From Candidatus Zipacnadia bacterium (GTDB lineage: Bacteria; Armatimonadota; Zipacnadia; JALGUG01): DNA of 40,127 nucleotides. The notes below the pieces were generated by a model, which searched no databases, had not been told where the DNA came from, and worked only from the letters and a program-made list of their open reading frames with translations. Where the stretch lies: contig JALGUG010000007.1 in NCBI GenBank assembly GCA_029820995.1, positions 1-40,127 of the forward strand, read 5' to 3'. The position numbers were made by a program, and so were the translations under genes. Shown here piece by piece: positions 17,504 through 25,923 of this stretch; position 1 is the first letter of the stretch; every line of letters begins with the position of its first letter.

Positions 17504-17530
17504 TTGAGCGCCTGACTGCTTCGCGCGCGC

Positions 17531-18523
17531 TCAGAGTCGCACCGCCTTGCCCGTCTGTGCCGCCCAGCGGGCCTTCAACGCAACCTCGGTGATGAGCATG
17601 GCGTCCTGCGCCGACACCTCGCATTCCGCCTCACCTCGAGCCGCCGCGACAAAGTTGGCGAATTGATCCACCCTCTCCGGCAACGGCACCGTGCGAGGTC
17701 CCTCCTCCTCCGTGATCAGCGTCAATTCGTCGGCAACGTAGAGCCACTCGATGACTCCCCGGTTGCCCGCCACGCGCAGGCGGTCGTCGCCGTGGGTGGG
17801 CGCCGCCGCCGGCCGGCAGTAGTCCAAGCGAACCGCGGCAGAGCCGCCGTTGGACAGCCGCAGCGCCAGACACGCGTTGTCCTCCATATCGCGCAGGTCG
17901 GGATGCCCGGTGTTGCCCTGGTAGGCCATGACCTGCGTGAATTCCTGGCCGGTGGTCCAGCGGATGCAGTCGAGCGCATGAATGCCGATGAAGGGAATAA
18001 TGCCGCTGAAGGTCCGGTGGTCGCGCTGCCACTCCGGCCGGTCGCCGAGGCGGTACGATTTCTGCATCGTCGCCAGACAGACTTCCCCGATCGCCCCCTT
18101 TGCGATCATGTCGCGGATCGCCCGGTAGGGCGGCTCGAAACGCATGGTCAGCAGCATGGACAGCAGCGTCTCGGAATCCTCATAGGCGGCGCGGATTTCT
18201 TCCAGCTCCTTGGCCTGCTTGGCCAGCGGCTTCTCGCAGAGCACATGAATCCCCCGGTCCAGGCACTCCACCACGATCTGCGCGCGCTGGTCGTCCGTGC
18301 CGGCCTCGGCCACGATATCGAGCTGCTCTCGCTCCAGCATCTCGCCAAAGTCCGTGTACGTGTGCGTGTCGGCGTCGGCGCAAGCCCAGCCGCTGACGCC
18401 AGCCAGCTTCTCCGGATCATCCTCGCAGACCCCGGCGAGACGAACTCCCGGCACGTGCGGGATGGATCCTGTGACGACGCCTTGATGTCCTTTTAGGCCC
18501 ACGAGGCCCACATTCAAGGCCAT
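17531..18523 (-). CDS. Gfo/Idh/MocA-family NAD(P)-dependent oxidoreductase
   Basis: 330 residues from the ATG at 18523, which follows AAAGGAGTG at ideal spacing; the longer frame to 18565 is unlikely. The N-terminal Rossmann domain starts 'MALNVGLVGLKGHQG', and the conserved EKP motif occurs at 97-99 (HVLCEKPLAK), with its Lys expected in catalysis. The C-terminal alpha/beta domain has the 'GIHALDCIRW' motif (about 180-189), whose His and Asp positions are usual for the family. Members oxidise or reduce sugars, inositols and related polyols. The exact substrate cannot be read. It stands between the O-antigen ligase-like gene and the CapA operon, consistent with sugar or polysaccharide metabolism. 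Confidence 0.9.
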   Translation of the reverse strand: MALNVGLVGLKGHQGVVTGSIPHVPGVRLAGVCEDDPEKLAGVSGWACADADTHTYTDFGEMLEREQLDIVAEAGTDDQRAQIVVECLDRGIHVLCEKPLAKQAKELEEIRAAYEDSETLLSMLLTMRFEPPYRAIRDMIAKGAIGEVCLATMQKSYRLGDRPEWQRDHRTFSGIIPFIGIHALDCIRWTTGQEFTQVMAYQGNTGHPDLRDMEDNACLALRLSNGGSAAVRLDYCRPAAAPTHGDDRLRVAGNRGVIEWLYVADELTLITEEEGPRTVPLPERVDQFANFVAAARGEAECEVSAQDAMLITEVALKARWAAQTGKAVRL

Positions 18524-18643
18524 GATTGCACTCCTTTCTGTAGCACAAAGAGGCAGATAACCCAAGGTATCGTGTCACAAGACGAGGACTGCGTCAAGTC
18601 GAGGCTCGGCGGGCGGGGGAGGTCTCAGCGTTCCGCCGGCGGT

Positions 18644-20080
18644 TCAGCCGCCTGGGCGCTCGCCGGCGCGGCGCCGGGAGGCAAACAGCTTGACCGACTG
18701 GCCGATCGTGGCCAACAAGATCACGAAGTACGGGCGTCGCTGGAGATGAAAGGGGTCAAATAGCTGAATGATTAAGAAGCAGGTCCAGAGGCCATATAGC
18801 GCCGGTTTCAGCCAAGTAGTTGAGGGATCATCCGAGCCTAATCTGGCGATTACCCGATAGGCGCCGACGACGACTGCGAGAAACAGCGCGAACCCAACCA
18901 GGCCCGTCGTACTGAGGAAGAACAGGACGATGTTGTGCGGGTCGAAATAGGGCGTCAAGACGTAGGGGTCGTTGTAGCGATAGTACCTGTGGTATCTTGC
19001 CTCCAGGTTATCCGTTGAGAAGCCGAGCCCGAGCCACGGGTGGTCCTTCCACATGTCCAGGCTCATGCGCCACACCTGAAGACGCTCGCGCGCCGAGATG
19101 TGGACGCCGATGGCCGTCACCGTCAACATGTGGATTTGCCTCCGAGACACTCGTGGGAACGCGACGTAAATGGCGCCTGCGAGGACGACAGGCAGCACCA
19201 ACCAAGCGAGCGCCAGCGGCCGGAACCTTGTGGGCCGGAGCGCCCGCAGCATAACGATCGCAGCCGGGATCGGAAAGGCCGCCAGGCCCGCCTTCTTGTG
19301 GTTAACGAGCAGTCCGACGACGATCAGCCCCAGCAGTCCATGGGCCGCGTAGCGGAGCAGTTTCTTGTTCGCTCCTCGGGCGCCGGGGGCGTACAGCAGC
19401 CACGTCAGAAGAACCAGGCCGCCCAGCGGTTGGGCAAAGGCCAGGTTGAGCCGCCTCCTGGCAGTGGCGCCGATCTCCTGTAGGCCGACCAGAGCTGTCG
19501 CCTCCAGGGCCTCAGTGACCGCGACCAGCACGGTCGCCCACATCACGGCCCAGACGGCGCCTCGCTCATTGATGACGTTGGAGAGACCCACGAAGAACAC
19601 GACAAGCCAGGTCCAGATGACGATGTTCTGGAGCTGCTTGCCCGGAGCCGCGGCCCAGAGCAAGGACAGGATGCCGTAGCAGACCAGCGCGATGATGGGC
19701 AGCAGGATGGTCAGATTCCCGGAGTATAGCGGTTCTCTGCGTCGCGACAGGTACTGCCGCAGAAGGAAGGCGCCCACAAGCCCCACGGCCACGAAGTCAC
19801 CGGGTGCGTTCAGCCGAACTCGACCCAGAGTCAGTCCCTGGCTGTCGAGGACGCAGACCGTCAGGAGGAACAGTTGCAGCGGAGTGCTCTCGACCAGGGC
19901 GAGAAAGACAGCAACAGTGGCCAGGTTCAGGGCCCAGAGCACGGCGACGTTGTTGGTCGCGTGGGCCGCAGCAATCAGGCCCAGAACGAGAACGGTGCCA
20001 ATTAGACCGCTTGTGTCCGCTCTGATTGCCTCAGGTATGCCGCCGCTGGTCGCAGCGCTCACAGACTCCGCACTGGCCAC
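18644..20080 (-). CDS. O-antigen ligase-like / Wzy_C family polysaccharide polymerase
   Basis: 478 residues with a GTG start at 20080, preceded by GGAG at five-base spacing. About ten to twelve transmembrane helices cover the protein. The Wzy_C core lies in the loop after residue 330: 'RERLQVWRMSLDMWKDHPWLGLGFST', followed about 25 residues on by 'DPHNIVLFFLSTTGLVGFALF'. The R...W and (P/H)HN motifs are those of O-antigen ligases and related polymerases, which use undecaprenyl-linked glycans on the periplasmic side. I cannot separate ligase from polymerase or exopolysaccharide roles. No glycosyltransferase cluster accompanies it, which is unusual for a surface-polysaccharide locus. It has a convincing promoter upstream. 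Confidence 0.85.
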   Translation of the reverse strand: MASAESVSAATSGGIPEAIRADTSGLIGTVLVLGLIAAAHATNNVAVLWALNLATVAVFLALVESTPLQLFLLTVCVLDSQGLTLGRVRLNAPGDFVAVGLVGAFLLRQYLSRRREPLYSGNLTILLPIIALVCYGILSLLWAAAPGKQLQNIVIWTWLVVFFVGLSNVINERGAVWAVMWATVLVAVTEALEATALVGLQEIGATARRRLNLAFAQPLGGLVLLTWLLYAPGARGANKKLLRYAAHGLLGLIVVGLLVNHKKAGLAAFPIPAAIVMLRALRPTRFRPLALAWLVLPVVLAGAIYVAFPRVSRRQIHMLTVTAIGVHISARERLQVWRMSLDMWKDHPWLGLGFSTDNLEARYHRYYRYNDPYVLTPYFDPHNIVLFFLSTTGLVGFALFLAVVVGAYRVIARLGSDDPSTTWLKPALYGLWTCFLIIQLFDPFHLQRRPYFVILLATIGQSVKLFASRRRAGERPGG

Positions 20081-20159
20081 CCGGTCTCCAACCTTTCTAC
20101 GGCCCCAGCCTGGCGCAAGCGAACAACGCTAGTCGCTGAGCTGGGCATTGCCCCCATTC

Positions 20160-20188
20160 AGGATACGGCTCCGCGGCTTGCTTGTCAA
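20160..20188 (-). promoter_or_regulatory. Strong sigma-70-like promoter for the O-antigen ligase-like gene
   Basis: On the minus strand a perfect TTGACA (plus 20183-20188) lies 17 bases before TATCCT (20160-20165). Transcription from near 20153 would give a leader of about 73 bases to the GTG at 20080. The site is in the 275-base divergent gap between this gene and the hydrolase at 20356; I see no similarly good plus-strand promoter in that gap. Confidence 0.6.
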
Positions 20189-20355
20189 ACCTGCTGCAGC
20201 ACCCGAAGCCGGCGTTGGGCGTTATGGCGCCCGCGGAGGCGCCTCTGGAGCAGCGCGCATTCACAGACCGGCGCGCCGTCGCGGCGGATCGGGCAGGATT
20301 CCGGCCCGCCGGTCGCCAATTGGGAGTGAGCCGCTTGACGAGGATAGGGGAAACC

Positions 20356-21774
20356 GTGAAGATGACCACAGGGCGACTACTGACACTGGCAATTGGCGTC
20401 TGGGCGCTGATTTGTATGCTGCCGTGCGCCGCCAAGGAGGTGCCGGACAACGTGCGCTCGATCATTGAGAAGACGCAATCCTTTGGCCTGGGGCGCTTTC
20501 CCATTAGCTTCTGGAGCTACACGAACCTCAAAGAGCACGGGCAGTACATGGACGAGGCGGAGGTCGAGGAATGGGCCGACGTAGGCTTCACCGTTCCGCA
20601 GAGCCCCTCGTACGACCCGAAGGACCCCGAACAGAAGGCGCACATTCTGCGCCTGCTCGACTGGGCTCACGCGCGGGGGATGAAGCTGATCCTGTGCGAT
20701 CCGCGCTGCTACGCCAAGCGCGGTCCCGGCGGCGAGGGCGGGCTGATTCCTCCGGACTATGCCGAGGGCGTACGCGCTGCCGTGAAGGATTTCGGCAGCC
20801 ATCCCGCCACCTTTGGCTTTCACATCGGCGACGAGCCGAACGCGGACCTGAAGGAGGCCTTCTTCGCCTGCTACCGGCTGCAGAAGGAGATAGCGCCGAA
20901 CCTGCACCCCTTCGCCAATCTTTTGCCCTTCTTTCCCGGCATCGAGGCCCGCGCGGGCACCGACACCTGGGCCCACTACCTGGACGAGTACGTAACCAAG
21001 AGCAAGGCCGACCTGATCAGCTACGACTGCTACGCCCAGATGAACCCCGGCCAGGCCGGCTGGCAGAACTACTACGAGAACCTGCGGCTCTATCGCGAGG
21101 CGGCGCTGCGCAACGGCGTGCCCTTCTGGAACACGACGCTCTCGGTGGGTCACTTCCGCTATCGCTGTCCGAACCAGGACGAGATCCGCTGGCAGTTCAA
21201 CACCACGATTGCCTCCGGGGCGCACGGATTGCTGTGGTTCTTCTATTACATGCGTCAGCCGCACGCGAACTACCGGCTCGCGCCGGTGGACGAACATTGG
21301 GACCGCACGCAGACCTACTACGACATCCGGCGCGTCCAGAAGAGCTTTCACCGCCGCTACGGCGACCTGTTCACCCGACTGGTCGCCACGCGCGTCACCT
21401 TCTATCCCGAGGCCTTCGGTGGGGGAGAGGTGTTCGCCCCCGACGGCATCGTGTCGCGGGTCCTGCCCGACAGGGAGAACCACCCGATCCTGCTGAGCGA
21501 GTTCGCCGACCTCCAGGGCCGTCGCTACGCCATGATCGTCAATAACAGCATGACCGACAGCGTCAACGTGGGGATCACCTTCCCCGGCAAGGACGCGCGC
21601 GTGTTCTCCTGGAACTGGTCGGGGGACGAGTACGAGGGGACCGCATATTGCGGCAGCGGGCCGTCGCGGGACGAACACGGGCTCACGATCCGCCACTGGC
21701 TGGCGCCCGGGCAGGAGGCCGTCTATCGCGTGGAGTCCGCCGCGGCCGGGGCCGAACCTATTCTGCTCAAGTAA
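20356..21774 (+). CDS. Secreted glycoside-hydrolase-like protein (TIM barrel plus beta domain)
   Basis: 472 residues from the GTG at 20356, preceded by AGGGG five bases upstream; an ATG two codons later is the alternative. The longer frame to 20182 is not supported. A signal peptide covers about 1-25 (ending CAAKE). The TIM-barrel part runs to about residue 340 and contains 'FGFHIGDEPNA', where D159/E160 are candidate catalytic acids, as in GH42-like and related DEP-containing enzymes. 'ISYDCYAQMNPG' and 'GAHGLLWFFYYMRQ' look like late barrel strands. The C-terminal ~120 residues are beta-rich ('YAMIVNNSMTDSVNVGITF'), like the accessory domain of such hydrolases. Family and substrate are not identified. 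The next gene starts 51 bases after its stop, so they probably form an operon. Confidence 0.7.
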   Translation: MKMTTGRLLTLAIGVWALICMLPCAAKEVPDNVRSIIEKTQSFGLGRFPISFWSYTNLKEHGQYMDEAEVEEWADVGFTVPQSPSYDPKDPEQKAHILRLLDWAHARGMKLILCDPRCYAKRGPGGEGGLIPPDYAEGVRAAVKDFGSHPATFGFHIGDEPNADLKEAFFACYRLQKEIAPNLHPFANLLPFFPGIEARAGTDTWAHYLDEYVTKSKADLISYDCYAQMNPGQAGWQNYYENLRLYREAALRNGVPFWNTTLSVGHFRYRCPNQDEIRWQFNTTIASGAHGLLWFFYYMRQPHANYRLAPVDEHWDRTQTYYDIRRVQKSFHRRYGDLFTRLVATRVTFYPEAFGGGEVFAPDGIVSRVLPDRENHPILLSEFADLQGRRYAMIVNNSMTDSVNVGITFPGKDARVFSWNWSGDEYEGTAYCGSGPSRDEHGLTIRHWLAPGQEAVYRVESAAAGAEPILLK

Positions 21775-21824
21775 GGCGACCGCCCTGCGGGTCCACTGGT
21801 TCACCCGGCGAAGGATGAGCAACT

Positions 21825-23606
21825 GTGAAGAGACTACGCAGCCGCATCGTCGGCTTGTGTCTGGCCTTGGCCGCCGTGGCCGGCCCGCCGGCCGCGCTCG
21901 CAGAGGGAGAACAGATGAAAGGCCCAGAGGACGCTTCGGCGCCGGTGGTCCCGCAACTGGTTCCCGTGGACAGCCTCGACCGCATCTTCCCGGATCTGCC
22001 GCCGAAGCCGGCGGCGTACACCGAACCGCTGAGCGTTCCCCGCGGGGGGAAGGTTGCCTTCCAGTTCGCGCTGATGCCGGACCGGACGGGCCTCTGGCGA
22101 ATCAGCGCCTCGCCCCTTCTGCGACCCGATGGGAAGGCGTTGGCCGCAGACATCGAACTGTATCAAGTGCTACCCGTTCACGTGGAGGCCAACACTTGCG
22201 GCTGCTCCCGCACCAGCTCCACAAGCACGCCGCCGGCGGAGTGGCTGAAAGCCTTCGTGCGGCGCGCTCCGTTCGATGTCGCCGAAGTTCTGGTCAAGGC
22301 GGACCGCCTGGAGGTGACCGACAGTTCCACTCACGCAATCCTGGTGGATGTGTACGTCCGCCCCGATGCGGAGCCGGGCGAGTACACCGGCTCGCTCAAG
22401 CTGGGGATCGGCGACCATGCGGTTGAAGCGCCTCTTTCGCTTCTGGTGCACCGGACGGTTGTGGCGGCCGATCCGGCCTGGCACGTGACGCACTGGTTTT
22501 GGCCCGAGCCTGAGAATCTGACCAATCAGAACCCGCCCGAGTGGTGGAGCGACCGCCATTGGCAACTGCTGGAGAACTCCGGTCGGCAGTTGCGGGCCTT
22601 CGGGCAGGACACCTTGTTCACTCCCCTGATCGAATACCGCGAGCCCCTGATCCAGACGGTCCGCAAGCAGGACGGTACGTATGAGTTCGACTACACCCGC
22701 TTTGACCGTTGGTGCGAGCTGTTCTTGCGCCTGGGGTTTCGGTACCTGGAGGGGCACCATATCGCGACGCTGCCGGCCAAAGGGGTCTACGAGGGCGTAT
22801 TCGTCCGGGACGAGGCCACGGGCGAGAAACAGCGGCTGGTGCCGAGCGGCGGCGGCAACGCAGCCTGGCTGGAGTTCATCCCCCTTTTCTATCAGAGCCT
22901 GTATGCTCACCTGGAGGCGAAGGGTTGGACGGATCGGTACATTCAGCATCAACTCGACGAGCCGAAGGATCCCGAGCTGTACAGGAAACTGGCGGCCCTG
23001 ACGAAGCAGTACATGCCGAAGGTGCGGACCATAGACGCGATCAATAGCCATCCTCGCGCGTACTCCCCGCTGGTTGATATCCAGGTGCTGGCCTTGACCA
23101 TCTTGGCCAAGGAGCGCGACCTGGCGGCCGAGCGGCGCGCGCAGGAGCGGAGCGTCTGGCTGTATCACTGTTGCAGCCCGTACCCGCCCTACCCCAACCG
23201 GCATCTCGACGAGCCGTTGAGCGATTCGCGCCTCTATCCGTGGCTGGGGTACCTGCTGAAGGCGAACGGATACCTGAACTGGGGCGCGAACATCTACCGC
23301 GGCGCCGATCCCTATAAGACCTCGATCGGGCCCGTGCCCGGCGGCTCACAGAATCCGGGCCACCCGCCGGGCGACAACTGGTTCCTTTACCCGGGGCCCG
23401 ACGGCCTGCGGGGCTCGCTGCGCATGGTCGCCTTCCGCGACGGCCTGTGCGACCACGCGCTGCTAACTGTGTTGGCGAAAACGAACCCGCAGCGTGCGGA
23501 CCGGATCATGCACGACATTGCGCGGTCGGTCCGGGACTATGAAAAGGACCCGGCGTCGTTTCGCCGGGCCCGTCGGGCGCTGCTGAACGCGTTGGATCAA
23601 CCGTAG
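21825..23606 (+). CDS. Secreted GH123/DUF4091-like glycoside hydrolase
   Basis: 593 residues with a GTG start at 21825 preceded by AAGGATGA. A signal peptide spans about 1-26 (ending AALAE). An N-terminal beta-sandwich (about 45-215) is followed by a TIM barrel with 'YIQHQLDEPKD'; the adjacent acids D378/E379 are the Asp-Glu pair expected for GH123-type substrate-assisted catalysis on N-acetylhexosamines. The C-terminal region (about 473-555: 'GYLNWGANIYRG', 'GDNWFLYPGPDGLRGSLRM', 'FRDGLCDHALL') is the DUF4091 signature. A beta-N-acetylgalactosaminidase-like or related activity is therefore plausible, but the actual sugar is unproven. It is convergent with the corrinoid-activator-like gene, with only ten bases between. 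Confidence 0.8.
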   Translation: MKRLRSRIVGLCLALAAVAGPPAALAEGEQMKGPEDASAPVVPQLVPVDSLDRIFPDLPPKPAAYTEPLSVPRGGKVAFQFALMPDRTGLWRISASPLLRPDGKALAADIELYQVLPVHVEANTCGCSRTSSTSTPPAEWLKAFVRRAPFDVAEVLVKADRLEVTDSSTHAILVDVYVRPDAEPGEYTGSLKLGIGDHAVEAPLSLLVHRTVVAADPAWHVTHWFWPEPENLTNQNPPEWWSDRHWQLLENSGRQLRAFGQDTLFTPLIEYREPLIQTVRKQDGTYEFDYTRFDRWCELFLRLGFRYLEGHHIATLPAKGVYEGVFVRDEATGEKQRLVPSGGGNAAWLEFIPLFYQSLYAHLEAKGWTDRYIQHQLDEPKDPELYRKLAALTKQYMPKVRTIDAINSHPRAYSPLVDIQVLALTILAKERDLAAERRAQERSVWLYHCCSPYPPYPNRHLDEPLSDSRLYPWLGYLLKANGYLNWGANIYRGADPYKTSIGPVPGGSQNPGHPPGDNWFLYPGPDGLRGSLRMVAFRDGLCDHALLTVLAKTNPQRADRIMHDIARSVRDYEKDPASFRRARRALLNALDQP

Positions 23607-23616
23607 TCGGCAAGGC

Positions 23617-25224
23617 CTAGAAGTACATATTGTCGGCGACCAGGTACGCGAACTCAGGCTCGAGCTCGTTGGGCTTGGTGTGCTGGATCTTGGTTGCCCA
23701 AATCTCCGATTCGCGGCGGATGTTCTGGGACAGGAGCATCTCGGCGGCCCCGGCCAGCGCCGCATTGCCGATCTTGACCGCTCGGTCCGGCAGGTTGGGC
23801 AGAAGACCGATGGCGATCGCATGGTCTACGTCAATGTAGTTGCCGAAGGCCCCCGCCAGGTAGATCTTGTCTATCTGCTCCAGCTTAGCCCCGTAATACT
23901 TCATCAACAGGTCCTGGTCGGTCCTCAAGCCCGCCTTGGCGGTGATAAGCTGGTAAACGTCCTGCTGGGTGAGGCGAACCGAATCGGTGAGGTGGAAGTC
24001 GGCTGCCAGCTTGGCCTTCTTGGTCATGACGCCGGCGTTCAGTAGCTCTGCCAGCAGGTCAATCAAGCCGGACCCGCAGATGCCGATCGGCGGCTTATTG
24101 CCGATAGTCTCGTACTGCACTTGGCCGTCCGTGAGGCGGACGTTGCTGATGGCTCCCTCGATTGCGCCCATCCCACTGGTGCAGGTCGCGCCCTCGTACG
24201 CGCCGCCCGCGGCACAGGAGGCGGTCATGATGCCGCCGGCATTCCCGATCGCGACCTCGCCGTTAGTGCCGATGTCAATGATCATGCAGGTCCGCTCTGC
24301 CCGGTGGAGCCGCGCGGCAATGATGTCGGCCAGGCAGTCGGCGCCGGCGTGCCCGCCGATCAAGGCCGGGCCGTAGACATTGGCCTCGGGGTTGATCTTC
24401 AGCCCCAGGACGGAGGCCTTCATGTTGATCGGGTCTTTATTGGCGGGTTCGAAGGGAATGACGCCGAGCGACTGAACGTCCAGGCCAAAGAACAGATTGC
24501 GCATGGTCGGGTTGCCCACGGCGACGGCCTCGTAGATCTGCTCGCGCTCCAGGTTTTCTTGCTGGACAAGTTCCTCAATGATCTCGTTCAGGGCACGGAT
24601 GACGGTGGCCTGGAGCTCTTGCAGGCCGCCCTCGTGGCGCATGGTGTGGTCAATTCTGGAGATTACGTCATCGCCGTAGGCCGCTTGAGGGTTCTTGCGG
24701 GCGACGATAGCGATTTGTGCGCCCGTCTCCAGGTCGAGCAGTTGAGCGACCAGCGTGGTCGTCCCGACATCAACGGCCAGTCCGTACATCCGACCGGCAT
24801 ACGGTCCGAGCACGCGTTCGCCGTCGGGGCCGGTCCAGACCACTTGCTCGCCCACGCGTCGGACCGGCGGATCCAGCTCCAGTTCCCGGCGAACACTCTC
24901 GCTGAGAATGGCGTAGTGCCCGACGTTTTTGACGAACACATAGATGTCAGCGGGCTTGATGATCTTGGCCTGACACGCCAGCCGCTCCGAGCCGCCCAGC
25001 TCGCATTGACGCTCCGCTTCGGTGCGGGCATTCAGTGCTTCCGCGCCCTTCTCAATTCTGACTACGCAGCGGCCACACTGCCCTTGTCCGCCGCACTCGG
25101 CGGCGATTTCGATGCCCAGCTTGCGGGCGTGGTCCAGGATCGTTCCCTCAAAGATCTCGAGTCCGACCTTACCCTTGCGATACTGAGGGAAGAAGATCTT
25201 GTGACCGGCGAACTGCTCATTCAT
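23617..25224 (-). CDS. [2Fe-2S]-ASKHA corrinoid-protein reductive activator (RACE/DUF4445)
   Basis: 535 residues from the ATG at 25224, chosen because GAGGTGA stands five bases before it; a GTG three codons earlier is possible. An N-terminal plant-type [2Fe-2S] ferredoxin domain has Cys44, Cys50, Cys53 and Cys84. A short linker leads to the ASKHA-like ATPase: 'GLAVDVGTTTLVAQLLDLETG' (phosphate 1), 'MIIDIGTNGEVAIGN' (phosphate 2), and 'CAAGGAYEGA' plus 'GICGSGLIDLLAELL' near the C-terminal half. Known members use ATP to drive reduction of inactive cob(II)alamin in corrinoid methyltransferases. No corrinoid protein or methyltransferase is encoded nearby, so the partner is either elsewhere or different. 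It is the last gene after the ferredoxin. Confidence 0.9.
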   Translation of the reverse strand: MNEQFAGHKIFFPQYRKGKVGLEIFEGTILDHARKLGIEIAAECGGQGQCGRCVVRIEKGAEALNARTEAERQCELGGSERLACQAKIIKPADIYVFVKNVGHYAILSESVRRELELDPPVRRVGEQVVWTGPDGERVLGPYAGRMYGLAVDVGTTTLVAQLLDLETGAQIAIVARKNPQAAYGDDVISRIDHTMRHEGGLQELQATVIRALNEIIEELVQQENLEREQIYEAVAVGNPTMRNLFFGLDVQSLGVIPFEPANKDPINMKASVLGLKINPEANVYGPALIGGHAGADCLADIIAARLHRAERTCMIIDIGTNGEVAIGNAGGIMTASCAAGGAYEGATCTSGMGAIEGAISNVRLTDGQVQYETIGNKPPIGICGSGLIDLLAELLNAGVMTKKAKLAADFHLTDSVRLTQQDVYQLITAKAGLRTDQDLLMKYYGAKLEQIDKIYLAGAFGNYIDVDHAIAIGLLPNLPDRAVKIGNAALAGAAEMLLSQNIRRESEIWATKIQHTKPNELEPEFAYLVADNMYF

Positions 25225-25277
25225 CTGGGTCACCTCTGATGGGTCCGACTCTGCGCGCCGATTTCCCGGCTAGCCCG

Positions 25278-25628
25278 CTAGCTGCTCGGCTGTGACGGTG
25301 GACCGCTTGCCACCTGCGACTGCACGGGTACCAGTCGAAGGGCGCCCGTGGGGCATTCGCGCACGCACACTGCACAACCTTGACAGCGGTCAGCATTGAT
25401 CAGTGGCCGGCCCTCGCTGTCCAGGACAATGGCCCCCGTGGGACACACCTCGGCGCACCGTCCACAGGCCCGGCAGAGCTGCCGGTCCACCTCCGCCACT
25501 TGTCTGACCGTCGTCGGCACGGGGCCGAGCGGTGCAGAGGCCGGAATGTATGGTGCCCCCGCGGGCAGTCCGGCCTGCGGCCACATGAGCCCCCGTTGAG
25601 ATCTGCCTCCTCGATGACGTTTGCGCAT
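25278..25628 (-). CDS. 2x[4Fe-4S] ferredoxin
   Basis: 116 residues. The ATG at 25628 follows a perfect AGGAGG with six-base spacing. A basic Arg/Gly-rich N-terminus and a proline-rich stretch (about 1-45) precede two classic cluster motifs: C52, C55, C58 and C62 (CRACGRCAEVCP), then C82, C85, C88 and C92 (CQGCAVCVRECP). The protein carries two low-potential [4Fe-4S] clusters and probably delivers electrons. The next gene downstream encodes the ASKHA activator, which needs an electron donor; the upstream one, beyond the ArsR-like remnant, encodes a radical SAM enzyme that also needs reduction. Either could be its partner. Confidence 0.92.
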   Translation of the reverse strand: MRKRHRGGRSQRGLMWPQAGLPAGAPYIPASAPLGPVPTTVRQVAEVDRQLCRACGRCAEVCPTGAIVLDSEGRPLINADRCQGCAVCVRECPTGALRLVPVQSQVASGPPSQPSS

Positions 25629-25650
25629 CAATTTCCTCCTGGCAGTCTGT

Positions 25651-25670
25651 CTGCGCGTCCCTTCGCGCAG
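25651..25670 (-). other. Perfect 7-bp stem-loop abutting the ArsR-like ORF stop
   Basis: CTGCGCG and CGCGCAG flank a six-base loop. The stem begins directly after the TAA of the short ArsR-type ORF and ends about ten bases before the AGGAGG of the ferredoxin gene. No T-tract follows, so it may be a leader hairpin or RNA-processing element rather than an intrinsic terminator. Confidence 0.45.
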
Positions 25671-25805
25671 TTACGTCTCTTGCCGCAGCTCACGCACGCA
25701 CAATGAGCGTTGGGCAATGCTGCTGAGCAGCTTCAGACGGGTGGGATGAGCAAGAGCCTTCAAGCCGCGAGCCAAGGTCACAAGATCGTTTCTCTGACGG
25801 GCCAT
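25671..25805 (-). pseudogene. Truncated ArsR-type helix-turn-helix regulator
   Basis: A short ORF (44 codons from the ATG at 25805; the frame is open to an ATG at 25847, giving 58) reads 'LARGLKALAHPTRLKLLSS' followed by 'IAQRSLCVRELRQET' and TAA. This is the beginning of an ArsR-family winged helix: the 'LA.PTRL.iL..L' helix and the 'LCV.EL' entry to the next helix. The protein stops before the recognition helix and wing, so it cannot be a complete regulator (usual length about 90-110). Neither other frame downstream resumes ArsR-like sequence. It could be a decayed gene, or a short peptide that dimerises without binding DNA. It lies directly before the ferredoxin gene. Confidence 0.6.
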
Positions 25806-25849
25806 CCACAAACTCGAGCCATCCGCAGGATATTCGAACAACCGCATGT

Positions 25850-25878
25850 ACCGTACCGCGCATAGCCGGGTTTGTCAA
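25850..25878 (-). promoter_or_regulatory. Candidate promoter before the ArsR-like remnant and ferredoxin
   Basis: On the minus strand a perfect TTGACA (plus 25873-25878) is 17 bases from TACGGT (25850-25855), which matches the -10 consensus at only three positions. Transcripts from near 25843 would run through the ArsR-like ORF into the ferredoxin and ASKHA genes, with a leader of about 215 bases before the ferredoxin ATG. The good -35 and weak -10 would suit an activated or regulated promoter. Confidence 0.45.
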
Positions 25879-25906
25879 GGTGCTCGGGACCCGCGAGTGC
25901 CTTGGT

Positions 25907-25923
25907 CCCACCGGGTCGGTGGG
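25907..25923 (-). terminator. Terminator-like hairpin after the radical SAM gene
   Basis: CCCACCG and CGGTGGG form a perfect 7-bp stem with a three-base loop, starting two bases past the stop of the radical SAM gene. No run of T follows on the minus strand, so intrinsic termination is uncertain. Its position would separate the seven-gene cluster from the ferredoxin transcript. Confidence 0.35.

Noticed and set aside
20377-21822. 481-codon minus-strand frame opposite the hydrolase at 20356
   Set aside because: Antisense shadow; the plus-strand protein carries a signal peptide and the DEP motif.
25629-25850. A cobalamin or SAM riboswitch before the corrinoid-activator genes
   Set aside because: I looked for the usual conserved boxes and found none; the sequence is better explained by the ArsR-like ORF and simple hairpins.
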